Below are positions 42,666 to 52,072 of a stretch of 64,000 nt of DNA, in pieces. Both the position numbers and the translations under genes were made by a program. Each line of letters opens with the position of its first letter. Positions within the stretch are counted from its first letter, which is position 1. A model generated the notes under the pieces. It was given only the letters and a program-made list of their open reading frames with translations. It had not been told where the DNA came from and did no database searches. The stretch spans positions 3,968,001-4,032,000 of the forward strand of contig OZ242006.1 of NCBI GenBank assembly GCA_965204705.1. The letters are read 5' to 3'. The stretch is from Bin5 sp965204705. GTDB lineage: Bacteria; Chloroflexota; Anaerolineae; Caldilineales; Caldilineaceae.

Positions 42666-44795
42666 TTACTCGATTGCGATCATTGCGTGAGCCCGCAGGG
42701 GAGGAACTTGCACGACGAGGTGATTATTGTCGTCGACCAGGTAGGACAGATCGCTTTGCGGAGGCGAGTAGACCCGCTGAACGCGATCCAGTTCAAGCCT
42801 TGCCAGATCCAGTCGAATACTCAGATTGTCCAGGACTAAGCCATTCTCATTGTCGAACGATGGTCGGTCCGGCGAGCCAATATGGTGATTGACCAAGTGG
42901 ACGATGTAGCGCCCTTCCTGGCGGTTTAACACGACTTCGATTCCGGCGGGCGCGGTGGTTTCGAGCACGGGCATGGATACCACTTCGCTCACCAACGATT
43001 TGATCAATCGTTTGATCCAGACATTTGACAGACCCCCCGTCCGCAGCGGCCAGGCCGCGTACCAGCACACGCCCTTGCCATAATCATTCCGGCAAAGTCC
43101 CGGGTGGGCCTGGTCCTCGTCCGGCGGTGAATTGCCCCACATTACCGTCGTGCCGCTGGTTCGGTTCACCTCAGGATAAACCAGATCGCCGAGCGCGGTG
43201 GCGCCGTTGAGACTCACTTCGACGGGAGGCGCGTCGTCCGCGAACATGGCAAACGGGGTGACTCGGTCGGATAGGGACTCATCCCGCAGTCGGATGCTTA
43301 CGTAAGGTAGCCCGGGATCGCGACGGAAGGACACGCCGAAGAGGTCGGCCAGGCCGAAGTCGTCGCGGCGGCGACCTTGTTCGTCCCACAGTGAGCTGTA
43401 TCCGCTTGCCAGAAGCCTTCCTCCCTGCTCAACATAGTCGCGTAGCCGCTCGATTTCGGCGTCGGAGAGCGCGGCCTGATCGGCCAGAACGACTAGCGGG
43501 TAGGACTCCAGATCCTCGAGGTTGCGAAGGATGTCGTACTGATAGTGGTAGTCCAGCAGGGCCTGGTGAATGTTCTCCACGCCCTCGGACATCAGATACC
43601 AGAAAAGCGACGCGGTTCGCGGTTTTGTCAAGAGGGGAATACCGATGTCGCTGACTGACTGAGGCTGGCGCAGCCAGGGTTCAAGCTCGACGGTTGGCCG
43701 GAAAATCTGCCCAAAGCCGCGATACTGGGCAGGGTCGGTCGAGCCGTCGGGGTAAGGGAACTGCCCAAGGACGCTGCTGCCGCCGTGCGCCAGGCTGATG
43801 GCGTTTTCCATCTGCAGCAGGGGGGCAGGCTTGTGGTCATAGCGGCACCACAGGCCGCCCAGCGGGCCGCCGGGCAGGCCGGCAGAAACGAGAAGCTCGA
43901 ACGGCTTGCCGGTCGCTCTGCCCCAGCGGGCGATGAAACTCTGACGTGTATAGAGGGGCGCATGGCCCTCGATGGAGACGAGGTCGGCATAGTCGAAAGG
44001 ATCGCCCGGGCCGTTGGCGCCGTTGTAGGTAATCAGCGCTTCGGGATTGTTGGTGCGCAGGATATCTAGCGCCTGGGTAAGGAAGGATTCGCCCTTGCCG
44101 AGAAGGAACTGGTAGGCTTGCTCGGCGTGGTTGCCCAGGAAGGGCTGGCCGACGATCTGTTGTACGGACAGATCGCCGAACAGTGGCGTCCCCACCTGTG
44201 ATTCGGGGGTGACGAGCAGCGGCAACCTCTCTCCGGTCTCCTCTTCATACCCTCTCTGGCAACTGAGACAGTAGCAGGGCGAAGGCAGAGAGTTCGACAT
44301 CCACTCGGTCTGGGGAACGTTCCTGACATAGGGCATTATATCTAGCCAGTAGCCGTCAACTGCGTAACCCTGCGCCAGCTCGCGAATCTGTTGCAGGGCA
44401 AATTCCATATAGCCCGAACTCCAGCAGGCCATATAGAAAGGCCCAACCTTGCAGGGATCCCCCCAAACGTTGACGGCGCGCCACTCCGGGTGCAGGCCAA
44501 GCGCGTAGTTGTCGAAGCAGACGCTGAAATAGGCGATCAGGCGGATGTCGCGTTTGCGCAGGGCGGCCAGCAACTCGCCGACCACGTCGTGAGGATAGGT
44601 AAGACCCAGAGTACAGGGATAGTAGCATATCCCATGATGGTCCTTGGTGTAGAGCTCGACACAGTCTACGCCGGCGGCAGCGAGGGAGTCGGCATAGTCG
44701 TCGGCATTGAATGCTGCGCCCCGATCCTTAGACCAGAGCGGTGAGGCGTAGATGATATGTACCTTGCGAAAAGTCTGAGCGAACCAGTTCATCAC
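42666..44795 (-). CDS. Glycoside hydrolase-like protein (GHL6-type barrel with beta-galactosidase trimerisation-like domain)
   Basis: 709 aa from ATG 44795 (MNWFAQTFRKVHIIYASPLW); a longer start at 44876 has a basic non-signal extension. The N-terminal barrel has GVDCVELYTKDHHGICYYP, DIRLIAYFSVCFDNYAL, GYWLDIMPYV and an acidic VSIEGHAPLY. The middle, about 385-600, resembles the trimerisation domain of GH42 enzymes (LVVLADQAALSDAEIERLRDYVEQGGRLLASG). There is no signal peptide, so it acts inside the cell. It follows the ABC operon at 44943-48251 and may act on the imported oligosaccharide; linkage and sugar are unknown. Confidence 0.85.
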   Translation of the reverse strand: MMNWFAQTFRKVHIIYASPLWSKDRGAAFNADDYADSLAAAGVDCVELYTKDHHGICYYPCTLGLTYPHDVVGELLAALRKRDIRLIAYFSVCFDNYALGLHPEWRAVNVWGDPCKVGPFYMACWSSGYMEFALQQIRELAQGYAVDGYWLDIMPYVRNVPQTEWMSNSLPSPCYCLSCQRGYEEETGERLPLLVTPESQVGTPLFGDLSVQQIVGQPFLGNHAEQAYQFLLGKGESFLTQALDILRTNNPEALITYNGANGPGDPFDYADLVSIEGHAPLYTRQSFIARWGRATGKPFELLVSAGLPGGPLGGLWCRYDHKPAPLLQMENAISLAHGGSSVLGQFPYPDGSTDPAQYRGFGQIFRPTVELEPWLRQPQSVSDIGIPLLTKPRTASLFWYLMSEGVENIHQALLDYHYQYDILRNLEDLESYPLVVLADQAALSDAEIERLRDYVEQGGRLLASGYSSLWDEQGRRRDDFGLADLFGVSFRRDPGLPYVSIRLRDESLSDRVTPFAMFADDAPPVEVSLNGATALGDLVYPEVNRTSGTTVMWGNSPPDEDQAHPGLCRNDYGKGVCWYAAWPLRTGGLSNVWIKRLIKSLVSEVVSMPVLETTAPAGIEVVLNRQEGRYIVHLVNHHIGSPDRPSFDNENGLVLDNLSIRLDLARLELDRVQRVYSPPQSDLSYLVDDNNHLVVQVPPLRAHAMIAIE

Positions 44796-44942
44796 TCTTG
44801 CCGCCTTTCCAATCTGATTACGGTGTTGGGGATTCGAAAGAGGCTCATCTTTCCTGCCTCCGCGACAGAGTTGCATCAGTGGGCAGCGAATGTAGTAGTT
44901 TTCTTGATTTCACTACCGTGAGGGAAAAGAAGACGCCCAAGC

Positions 44943-45851
44943 TCAGCGAATGGCGCCCATCGTCATACCCTTGGTAATCTGCTGTTGGAAGAGGAAGTAG
45001 ACGAGAATCAAGGGCATCGCTGCGGTGACCATTGCCGCGAACTGAGGACCAATCGTCGATTCGCCCATCATCGCTTTGGGCGCGTAGGCGATGACGGCCA
45101 GAGGCATCGTCTGTGCCTCGGACCGGTCCATGAGCACGAGAGCGAAGAAGAGTTCGCTCCAGACCCAGCTGACGTTGATGATGGCCATGCTGGCGATAGC
45201 GTTGCGTGAAACGGGGATCACGACACGCCAGAAGACGCCGAAGCGGGAACAGCCGTCGATCTGCGCGGCTTCCTCCATTTCGACGGGGAAGCTCAAAAAG
45301 TAGGCCCGCATCAGCAACACGGTAAAGGGCACGCCCATGGTCGTGTACATCAACGTCAGGCCAATCAGATCGTTGCGCAGCCCGAACCGGTCCATCATGA
45401 AGAACACAGGAATGATGAGGACGTGGACGGGCACAGCCAGGCAGAGAAGAAAGGTCTGCTGGGTGGCGGCGCTGCCGGGGAAGCGGCCGCGCGCCAGGGC
45501 ATAGCCGGCGAGGGAAGAGACCGCAAGCAGTAGCGCCAAGGTGCCGACCGTTACAACGATGCTGTTGCGCAAGTAGAGAGCAATGGGCTTGTTGTTTGCG
45601 CCCTCTCCCACCCAGACGCGCACGTAGTTGCTGAAGCTGAAGGCGCCGGGCAAGGCGAAGGGCGTGCTCAGTATCTCAGCATCGGTCTTCAGCGAAGTAT
45701 TGATGAGAAAGAGCACCGGGTAGAGTTCCACGATGAACCAGACTGCCAGCGCGACCATCATGATGCGCGTAAGCAGGCGTGCAACGACCGGCGAACCCTG
45801 TGAGGTCGGCCTATTTGTTGCTAGATCCCCGTTCTCAGAACTCAACCGCAT
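44943..45851 (-). CDS. Sugar ABC transporter permease, MalG-like
   Basis: 302 aa with six helices (first: IMMVALAVWFIVELYPVLFLI). The coupling loop is EMEEAAQIDGCSRFGVFWRVVIPVSRNAI and the C-terminus QQQITKGMTMGAIR. The start overlaps the MalF-like gene by 17 nt. Its downstream neighbour is the glycoside hydrolase gene at 42666-44795. Confidence 0.94.
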   Translation of the reverse strand: MRLSSENGDLATNRPTSQGSPVVARLLTRIMMVALAVWFIVELYPVLFLINTSLKTDAEILSTPFALPGAFSFSNYVRVWVGEGANNKPIALYLRNSIVVTVGTLALLLAVSSLAGYALARGRFPGSAATQQTFLLCLAVPVHVLIIPVFFMMDRFGLRNDLIGLTLMYTTMGVPFTVLLMRAYFLSFPVEMEEAAQIDGCSRFGVFWRVVIPVSRNAIASMAIINVSWVWSELFFALVLMDRSEAQTMPLAVIAYAPKAMMGESTIGPQFAAMVTAAMPLILVYFLFQQQITKGMTMGAIR

Positions 45852-46824
45852 CGAACTTCACCAGGCGTTGGTACAGGTAAGTGAGCGTGAATACGATGAG
45901 AAACATCACCACCGCCACAGCTGAAGCATAGCCGTATTTCTGCGTTTCAAAGCCCTGCCGGAAGAGGAAGGTCCCCAAGACCGCGGTGCTGTTGCCCGGA
46001 CTTCCCTTGGTCATTACCCAGACAAGATCGAACACCTTCAGCGAGAAGATGATCTGCAAGATGCTGATCGAGGCTACCACTGGTCGAACGAGGGGGAAGA
46101 CAAGACGCCAGGTCCGCTGCCATTCACTGACGCCATCGATGGTGGCGGCATCGTGAAGGTCCTGTGGTATGCCCTCGATGGCGGCCAGTGTGACGATCAT
46201 TGGGAAGCCGGCGTACTGCCAGATGGGAACGACAATCACCGCGGCAAGCGCGTACTTGACGTCAGCCAGCCAGGGCAGGGCAAAAACGTCGAGACCGATG
46301 GCGCGCAAGAAGGTATTGAGCAGGCCCCAGTTGAACTCGTAGATGCGTACCCAAAGGGCTGCCACCACGACCACGGAGAGCATGACGGGAAGATAGTATC
46401 CAACCCGGTAGGCGCGCCAGCCGGGCACGCGGCGCGAGATAACCGTCGCCAGCAGATAGCCGATGCCGACGGTTCCCAACGTGACGATGAGCGCGAATAC
46501 AAGGGTGTGCCAGGTGGCTCCCCAGAAGAAACGATCGTCGAGCAGACGCTCAAAGTTGTCGAGACCGACAAATTTGCGAGCTCCCAGTCCTTTCCATTTG
46601 AAGAAGCTCAGGAGCATCGAATCGGCCAGTGGATAGGCCATAAAAACAAGCAGCAGGAGAACAGCGGGCGAGAGGAAAAGGTACCATATCCCCTCCCGGT
46701 TCCACCATCTCGCCAGACGAGTAGTGAGAGGTGAGGAGAGGGGAGAGAGTGGCGTATTCTGCCTACCCCCTCCGCTCTCATTTCTGCTTTCGAGACCAGC
46801 GTCTGCTCGCGCCACGCTGTTCAT
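45835..46824 (-). CDS. Sugar ABC transporter permease, MalF-like
   Basis: 329 aa, with an N-terminal cytoplasmic tail, then WYLFLSPAVLLLLVFMAYPLADSM and five more helices. The coupling loop is DLHDAATIDGVSEWQRTWRLVFPLVRPVV. AGGAG abuts the ATG at 46824, so GTG at 46815, spaced 9 nt from it, may be the real start. It pairs with the MalG-like gene that overlaps its end. Confidence 0.93.
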   Translation of the reverse strand: MNSVARADAGLESRNESGGGRQNTPLSPLSSPLTTRLARWWNREGIWYLFLSPAVLLLLVFMAYPLADSMLLSFFKWKGLGARKFVGLDNFERLLDDRFFWGATWHTLVFALIVTLGTVGIGYLLATVISRRVPGWRAYRVGYYLPVMLSVVVVAALWVRIYEFNWGLLNTFLRAIGLDVFALPWLADVKYALAAVIVVPIWQYAGFPMIVTLAAIEGIPQDLHDAATIDGVSEWQRTWRLVFPLVRPVVASISILQIIFSLKVFDLVWVMTKGSPGNSTAVLGTFLFRQGFETQKYGYASAVAVVMFLIVFTLTYLYQRLVKFDAVEF

Positions 46825-46880
46825 CTCCTACATGCTCATTTCAACGAGGCGCCATAACTACAACGGCTCCTCTGATTGGT

Positions 46881-48251
46881 TTACTGGTCAGCAAGCTCTG
46901 CGCGGACTCTCTCGGTCTCCTCCTGCTGCATCGCCGCTGCCTCTTCGGGAGTGAGACTGCCGGTCAGCATCAGGTCGATGGAGGCCTTCAGAGAGGCCAG
47001 CAGTTCGGGCGGTACGACGCCCTCATAGAGCGTAGGCGCGCCGGCCGCGGCGATCTCCTGTAACATACCGGCCATCACGGGGCCAAGCACCTGCTCCACT
47101 TCTGCCTGCGGCAGGTCAGTCCGGCCGGGCGGGCCACCAAGCTTCTCAGCCCACAGGACCATGTTTTCCGGCTGCAGGATGTAGGCGATAACGTCCTTGG
47201 CCGCCGCCACATTGTCACGATCCGCGAAGGCGATCAGGCAGTTGGCCACAAACGAGCCCATCTCACCGTAGTTGTCCTGATCCAGACGCGGATAGTAGAA
47301 GTAGCCCCAGTCGAAGGTCGCCTCTTCGGGCAGGGAGGTGGCGCCAGTCGACCAGCTGCCATCCTGGAACATGGCCGCTTTGCCGGAGAGGAAAAGGCCC
47401 TTGGACTGGCCGTAGTCGGTAATGCCGGCGTAGCCTTCCATCAGCAGGCCGCTGTCGGCCATATCCATAATGTACTGATAGATACGGACGCCGTTGGGAT
47501 CGGTCCACTTATGCTCAAGGGACCATTCCGGCGCGTCGGGCATCCAGTTGAGGAGAAAAGCCTGGTACTCCTTCTCTGTCCAGGAGCGCAGCATCAGGCC
47601 GTCCGGGAGGTGGCTGCGGACGCCCATCTCATACGGGGTGGTGAGGGTCTCATAGCCAGCTTCACGGATCTTGTCGCCGAGCGCGTAGAACTCATCCCAA
47701 GTTGTCGGCGGCTCGACACCGACCTCGGCGAAGATTTCCTTGTTATAGTAGACCATCGGCGTCCAGACAGCGTCCAGGTTGACACCGTAGCGGCTGCCGT
47801 CGGTGTGAGTGAAGTAGTCGAGCGTGCCTTGCGGGAAGGACTCGTTCCAGCCTTCGCTCTCGTACAGGTCATCGAGCGAGGCCAGCAGTCCGGCGTCCAT
47901 CATGTCGTTGAACTGGGCGAAGCGGCCGCACCACCACCAGGAAAGGTCGGGGCCGTCCGAGACGGCGAACATGGTTGTGGGCGCGGTCTTTTGCCAACTC
48001 ATATCGTCGCCCTGCACGTCGACGATAATCTCCACGTTAGGATTCTCCTCCATATAATTGTCGGTGAGCGCTGTAACTGCTTCGGCGACAATTCCGCCCA
48101 GGGCGGTCATGCGCAGGGTCACCATCTCTTCTGCCGGCGCTTCGGCTGCCGTGTCGGCGGCAGGGGCGGCGGGTGCGGCACAAGCCGTCAGTACCATCAT
48201 CAAGACGATGACGACGAGCATCGGCCGGTACAGTCTACGAAGGGTTCTCAT
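46881..48251 (-). CDS. Family 1 sugar-binding lipoprotein of ABC importer
   Basis: 456 aa. The Sec lipoprotein signal is MRTLRRLYRPMLVVIVLMMVLTAC, ending in lipobox LTAC, followed by an Ala/Pro/Glu linker. The mature part starts VTLRMTALGGIVAEAVTALTDNYMEENPNVEIIVDVQG, with FAVSDGPDLSWWWCGRFAQFNDMMDAGLLASLDDLYES, a typical family 1 sequence. AGGAGG precedes the ATG. It is the first gene of the ABC unit followed by permeases and the intracellular hydrolase; the FG-GAP gene is 228 bp upstream on the same strand. Confidence 0.95.
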   Translation of the reverse strand: MRTLRRLYRPMLVVIVLMMVLTACAAPAAPAADTAAEAPAEEMVTLRMTALGGIVAEAVTALTDNYMEENPNVEIIVDVQGDDMSWQKTAPTTMFAVSDGPDLSWWWCGRFAQFNDMMDAGLLASLDDLYESEGWNESFPQGTLDYFTHTDGSRYGVNLDAVWTPMVYYNKEIFAEVGVEPPTTWDEFYALGDKIREAGYETLTTPYEMGVRSHLPDGLMLRSWTEKEYQAFLLNWMPDAPEWSLEHKWTDPNGVRIYQYIMDMADSGLLMEGYAGITDYGQSKGLFLSGKAAMFQDGSWSTGATSLPEEATFDWGYFYYPRLDQDNYGEMGSFVANCLIAFADRDNVAAAKDVIAYILQPENMVLWAEKLGGPPGRTDLPQAEVEQVLGPVMAGMLQEIAAAGAPTLYEGVVPPELLASLKASIDLMLTGSLTPEEAAAMQQEETERVRAELADQ

Positions 48252-48479
48252 CGAAGGTCCTCCTCTGGGTGAATTAGATGGGTGGCTCGTATTGAAAGGA
48301 ATCTATCCTGCTTTGAGAGAGCAGCAGCCCGTCCAGGCGATGCACGAATTCAGGTAATTCTGCGGGGGTTCCAACTATAGGGCTATTCTCGCAGTTCTGG
48401 CCCAGAACGGCAACCGTCGTTTGGGGGGAGGGACTGGCGACAGTTGGCACAGCAACGGCGCATTTCATCACTTGGCCGG

Positions 48480-51194
48480 CTATTCATACTGCACATCCAC
48501 GCAGGTTACGCGGGGGGTGCCGCAGGCGTTGCGAGCGCCGAGGGCGAGTCTGTACTGAACCCACGGGCCGGACTGGTCCAGGGCACCGACGGCCTGGGGT
48601 CTTTCGAACCAGGTTGCGTCTCCACCTGGTCCCCGCCAGGCCGCCTTTTTCAGCTCCTCTTTTGTGCTGCCGAGTCGCAGCTGCGCCTTTACCCAAGTGC
48701 GGGGCGGCGTTTCTGCGTCCCAAGATATGCCGGTTACTCGTGCGCCGACCGTCAGATTGTAGGGGGTCGAGATGTAGTACTCCTCCGCGCCGCGGTCGGC
48801 GATGCTGTGCGGGCTTATCGCGGTCATGCCGTGCGGTCCTGATGTGGGCAGCCGCGTTACGCGTTCGGCGCTGAAGCCTTCGGGGCCGTTCCACCAGACG
48901 GCCGAAAAGCCGATATGGTCACCCTCGACTTTGTGGTTGGCGATTGCCAGGTCGGTCCAGCCGTTGCCGTTGAAGTCGGCGGCGACACAGCCGGAGGCGG
49001 AGTGAGTGAAGAGGCGAGTGCGGTCGGCGGCGGCGAAGCCGCGGCCGGCGCGATGCCAGTATAGGAAGGAGTCGATGTCGCGTTCGCGGCCGTTGTGATA
49101 GGAGCAGATGAAGAGGTCGAGCAGGCCGTCGTTGTTGAAGTCGGCCACGGCCATGGAGTTGACCGCGCTGGCGGGCAGTAACGTTCTCCTGTCCTCACGC
49201 AGGCCGTCGGGGCCGTTCCAATAGATGTAGACAAAGGAGTCGTGCGGGCCGTCCTGGGAGGTCATGTGGCCGCCGATGATGAGGTCCAGATAGCCATTTC
49301 CGGTCAGGTCGGCGGCGCGGGCGCAGGCGCCGCGCACGACAGAGAGGGGCTGGCAGCGGTCCATGCTGAAGCCTTCGGGTCCGCCCCAGAGAATGAAACT
49401 GCGGTCGTAGGCGATCTGAGGCACGACGAGGTCGAGCCAGCCGTTGTTGTTGAGATCGGCCAGATAGATCCAGCGGGGTTCGTTGTAGGAAACGCCGTCG
49501 TATTCCATGCGGATGCGCTGCGGGTTGGCGGTGTCGAAGCAGAGTCCGGTCTCGGGGTCGGCGGCGGTTCCGTGGAAGATGAGCAGGTCGGGATTGTCAA
49601 AGCCGCAGAAAATCAGGTCCAGATGGCCGTTGCGGTTGAGGTCGGCAGTGCAGACACCGTGCGCTCGATTGGTGGGCAAAATCCAGGTTGGTTCGCTGGC
49701 AAAGCCCTGGGGACCATTTTTCAGCAGATAGGAGCCAGGATCGCGGTCAACTGAGTTTTCCGAGGCGTTGGCGAGGACAATGTCCACCTTGCCGTCGTCG
49801 TTGAAATCGCAGCAGAGGGCCTCGACTGCGCCCCAGCCGGGCAGCTCCTGCCGTCTTTCCGGAGAGAATCCGTCCGCTTCGCCAAGGTATATGTAGGGAT
49901 TGATGTTGCCGAGGCGGTTGCGGCCGAAGTGGTTGACAAAGATTACGTGCGGCCGCGCTTCCCGGCCAGCCTTGGCAAGCAGGACGCGGCGGGCGTCCAG
50001 GCACGGCAGCCGGACAGGTTCAGGGTCGATGCCGGCGGGCGTGCTGCGGTAGATGAGCGAGTCGGCGCTGTAGGAGTCGGCAGTGTGGGTCTGGCAGAGG
50101 ATCACGTCAACGCAGCCGTCTCCGGTCAGATCGGCAACGGCGACGTCGCAGGCGCGATGGCTGGGAAGAGGCGACCTGCGCGTTTCGTCGAACCCTTGCT
50201 CGTCTCCCCAGTAGATCCAGGAGCGCTCGCCGTTTTTGCCAGGCTCACGGCAGGCGAGGACGAGGTCTTCGCAGCCGTTGCCGTTGGTATCGCCGGCGGC
50301 CACTGCCAAGGCATGAGAGCAGAACAGTTCAAGCGGCGGGCCGAGGCTCCTGTCCTTGCCGACCGGCACGAGTGAAACGCTTTGCGACCGGGGCAGGAAC
50401 AGGTGAGGCGTGCCATTCAGATGAAGGACGCGGGCCAGTGGGCGGGCCTCCTCTACATGTTCCGCGTACTGCTTGGCAGGATCTTCAGATCCGGCCCGGC
50501 CTTCTGCGGGCTCACTGCAGACGGTTACACGTTCTGCGTGGATGCCGTCGGCACCTCCCCAGTAGATGGATACTTTGCCCTCTCCGGTGCGTACGACCAG
50601 ATCGGCATAGCCGTCGCCATCCAGGTCGCCGGCCGCCAACTGCTCGGCGGCGATATCCTGATCGACGAATCTGTGCGGCTCGAATCCCAGATCTGATTGA
50701 TAGAAGAAACGCAGCCTGCCCAGGCTGACGAAGGCCAGGTCGGGTCGGCCGTCGCCGTTGAAATCGCCGGCTGCGACCGATTCGCACTGCGGGACCGGCA
50801 GCTGCTGCTGGCGTCTCTCGCTCATGCCGTCGGGCGCTCCGTAAAAGACGGTGGCATTGAGGTCGGGCCGGATGCCGTTGTTGCGCATGCCCAGCACGAG
50901 GTCGTCGAAGCCGTCGCCGTTGAGGTCGGCGACAGCGCCTGTCCAGGCGCCTTCTGAGGGTAACTCGGTGCGGCTGGCGGCGCCCAGTGGGTCACTATAG
51001 ACGAAGGCAGGCGGGCGCTCCTGGTGGTTCTGGCTGTTGCAGAAGAGGAGGTCGAGGTGGCCGTTGCCGTTGAGGTCGTATTGGTGGATGCGCTGGAGGA
51101 CGCCGGCGCGGGACACGTAGAGGTTCTGGCCGGCGTTGCCGAATTGGCCTTGGCGAAAGTCTTGGTAGCCGCTGGTGGTCCAGGTGGAGGTCAT
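48480..51194 (-). CDS. FG-GAP/VCBS-repeat beta-propeller protein
   Basis: 904 aa. At least twelve Ca-binding-type motifs of the form D-x-N-x-[DN]-G recur about every 50-90 residues (for example DLNGDGFDDLV, DFNGDGRPDLA, DLNNNGWLDLV, DFNGNGWTDLA), each with YWNGPDGL or similar blade ends. That fits one or two integrin-like propellers. The last 110 residues form a separate domain ending GTPRVTCVDVQYE. The start, MTSTWTTSGYQDF, has no signal peptide or lipobox, which is unusual for this fold. There is no ribosome site, and a promoter lies just upstream. It may be co-transcribed with the sugar ABC operon; its role (ligand binding or other) is unknown. Confidence 0.88.
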   Translation of the reverse strand: MTSTWTTSGYQDFRQGQFGNAGQNLYVSRAGVLQRIHQYDLNGNGHLDLLFCNSQNHQERPPAFVYSDPLGAASRTELPSEGAWTGAVADLNGDGFDDLVLGMRNNGIRPDLNATVFYGAPDGMSERRQQQLPVPQCESVAAGDFNGDGRPDLAFVSLGRLRFFYQSDLGFEPHRFVDQDIAAEQLAAGDLDGDGYADLVVRTGEGKVSIYWGGADGIHAERVTVCSEPAEGRAGSEDPAKQYAEHVEEARPLARVLHLNGTPHLFLPRSQSVSLVPVGKDRSLGPPLELFCSHALAVAAGDTNGNGCEDLVLACREPGKNGERSWIYWGDEQGFDETRRSPLPSHRACDVAVADLTGDGCVDVILCQTHTADSYSADSLIYRSTPAGIDPEPVRLPCLDARRVLLAKAGREARPHVIFVNHFGRNRLGNINPYIYLGEADGFSPERRQELPGWGAVEALCCDFNDDGKVDIVLANASENSVDRDPGSYLLKNGPQGFASEPTWILPTNRAHGVCTADLNRNGHLDLIFCGFDNPDLLIFHGTAADPETGLCFDTANPQRIRMEYDGVSYNEPRWIYLADLNNNGWLDLVVPQIAYDRSFILWGGPEGFSMDRCQPLSVVRGACARAADLTGNGYLDLIIGGHMTSQDGPHDSFVYIYWNGPDGLREDRRTLLPASAVNSMAVADFNNDGLLDLFICSYHNGRERDIDSFLYWHRAGRGFAAADRTRLFTHSASGCVAADFNGNGWTDLAIANHKVEGDHIGFSAVWWNGPEGFSAERVTRLPTSGPHGMTAISPHSIADRGAEEYYISTPYNLTVGARVTGISWDAETPPRTWVKAQLRLGSTKEELKKAAWRGPGGDATWFERPQAVGALDQSGPWVQYRLALGARNACGTPRVTCVDVQYE

Positions 51195-51202
51195 GGGTTG
51201 AG

Positions 51203-51231
51203 ACTGTAAACGGAAATAGGGTCGTTGTCAA
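51203..51231 (-). promoter_or_regulatory. Promoter giving a near-leaderless FG-GAP transcript
   Basis: Minus strand: perfect TTGACA (51231-51226), 17-bp spacer, TACAGT (51208-51203). The predicted start is near 51196, two bases or so before the ATG at 51194, so the mRNA would have almost no leader. No Shine-Dalgarno sequence precedes the ATG. Confidence 0.7.
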
Positions 51232-51256
51232 TCGGTTCTGTTTGGTTAGGGAATCG

Positions 51257-51975
51257 TACGAGAGGTCACGAGCGATTGCGAGTGTTGGGGCGGTTGTCTG
51301 AAGCAGGATTTGCAGGATTTGCCTGGATTGTCGGGATGGGCCTCGTAGGCACTGGTGTGCCTGTACGAGCGTATACGTGTGTTTGCGAGTGTATTATGAG
51401 AGATCACGAGCGATTGCGAGTGTTGGGGCGGTTGTCTGAAGCAGGATTTGCAGGATTTGCCTGGATTGTCGGGATGGGCCTCGTAGGCACGTATGCGCTG
51501 GTATGAGCGTGTGTGTGTTTGCGAGTGTTTACGAGAGTTCACGAGCGATTGCGAGTGTTGGAGGGGTTGTCTGAAGCAGGATTTGCAGGATTTGCTTGGA
51601 TAGTCGGGATGGGCCTCGCCGGCACTGGTGTGCTCGTACAAGCGTATACGTGTGTTTGCGAGTGTTTTACGAGAGATCGCGAGCGTTTGTGTGCGTTGGG
51701 GCGGTTGTCTGAAGCAGGATTTGCAGGATTTGCTTGGATTGTCGGGATGGGCCTCGTCGGCACTGGTGTGCTCGTAGGAGCGTATACGTGTGTTTGCGAG
51801 TGTTTTACGAGAGGTCACAAGCGTTTGTGTGCGTTGGGACGGTTGTCTGAAGCAGGATTTGCAGGGTTTGCTTGGATTGTCGGGATGGTTCTCGCCGGCA
51901 CGGGTGCGCTGGTACGAGAGCTTGTAAGTGATTACGAGCGTTTTACGAGAGATCACGAGCGTTTGCGACAGGACT
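51257..51975. repeat. Tandem repeat, five units of 135-138 bp plus a partial unit
   Basis: The core TTGTCTGAAGCAGGATTTGC starts at 51294, 51432, 51567, 51705 and 51843 (spacings 138, 135, 138 and 138). Between cores lies a segment ending in TTGCGAGTGTT, preceded in three units by the palindrome CGTATACG. A partial sixth unit ends near 51970. All spacings are multiples of three, so frames stay open on both strands; no ribosome site or family supports a protein. It adjoins the FG-GAP promoter. Confidence 0.92.
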
Positions 51976-52040
51976 TTGTGTGTCCGGGAGCTGCGGCTGG
52001 CGAATGGGCGAGAGTTTACCAACCCACGGGGGACCGAGGA

Positions 52041-52072
52041 GGTATTTTTATGAAAATATTCATAAAAATACC
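52041..52072. repeat. Perfect AT-rich 14-bp inverted repeat
   Basis: GGTATTTTTATGAA, loop AATA, TTCATAAAAATACC. It is an island of AT-rich sequence in GC-rich surroundings. A ribosome-site-like GAGGAGG (52037-52043) overlaps it, with an ATG at 52050 inside the stem opening a 108-aa frame (MKIFIKIPAVSALRHF) to 52376. The frame has no recognised family and may not be a gene. Confidence 0.65.

Noticed and set aside
51257..51975. CRISPR array
   Set aside because: Units are about 138 bp and nearly uniform along their whole length, without short repeats separated by unique spacers, and no cas genes are near.
51246..52022. 258-codon minus-strand frame and plus-strand frames in the tandem repeat, as a repeat protein
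   Set aside because: The open frames follow from the unit length being a multiple of three; no ribosome site, start or family supports translation. Kept as a repeat and flagged as a finding instead.
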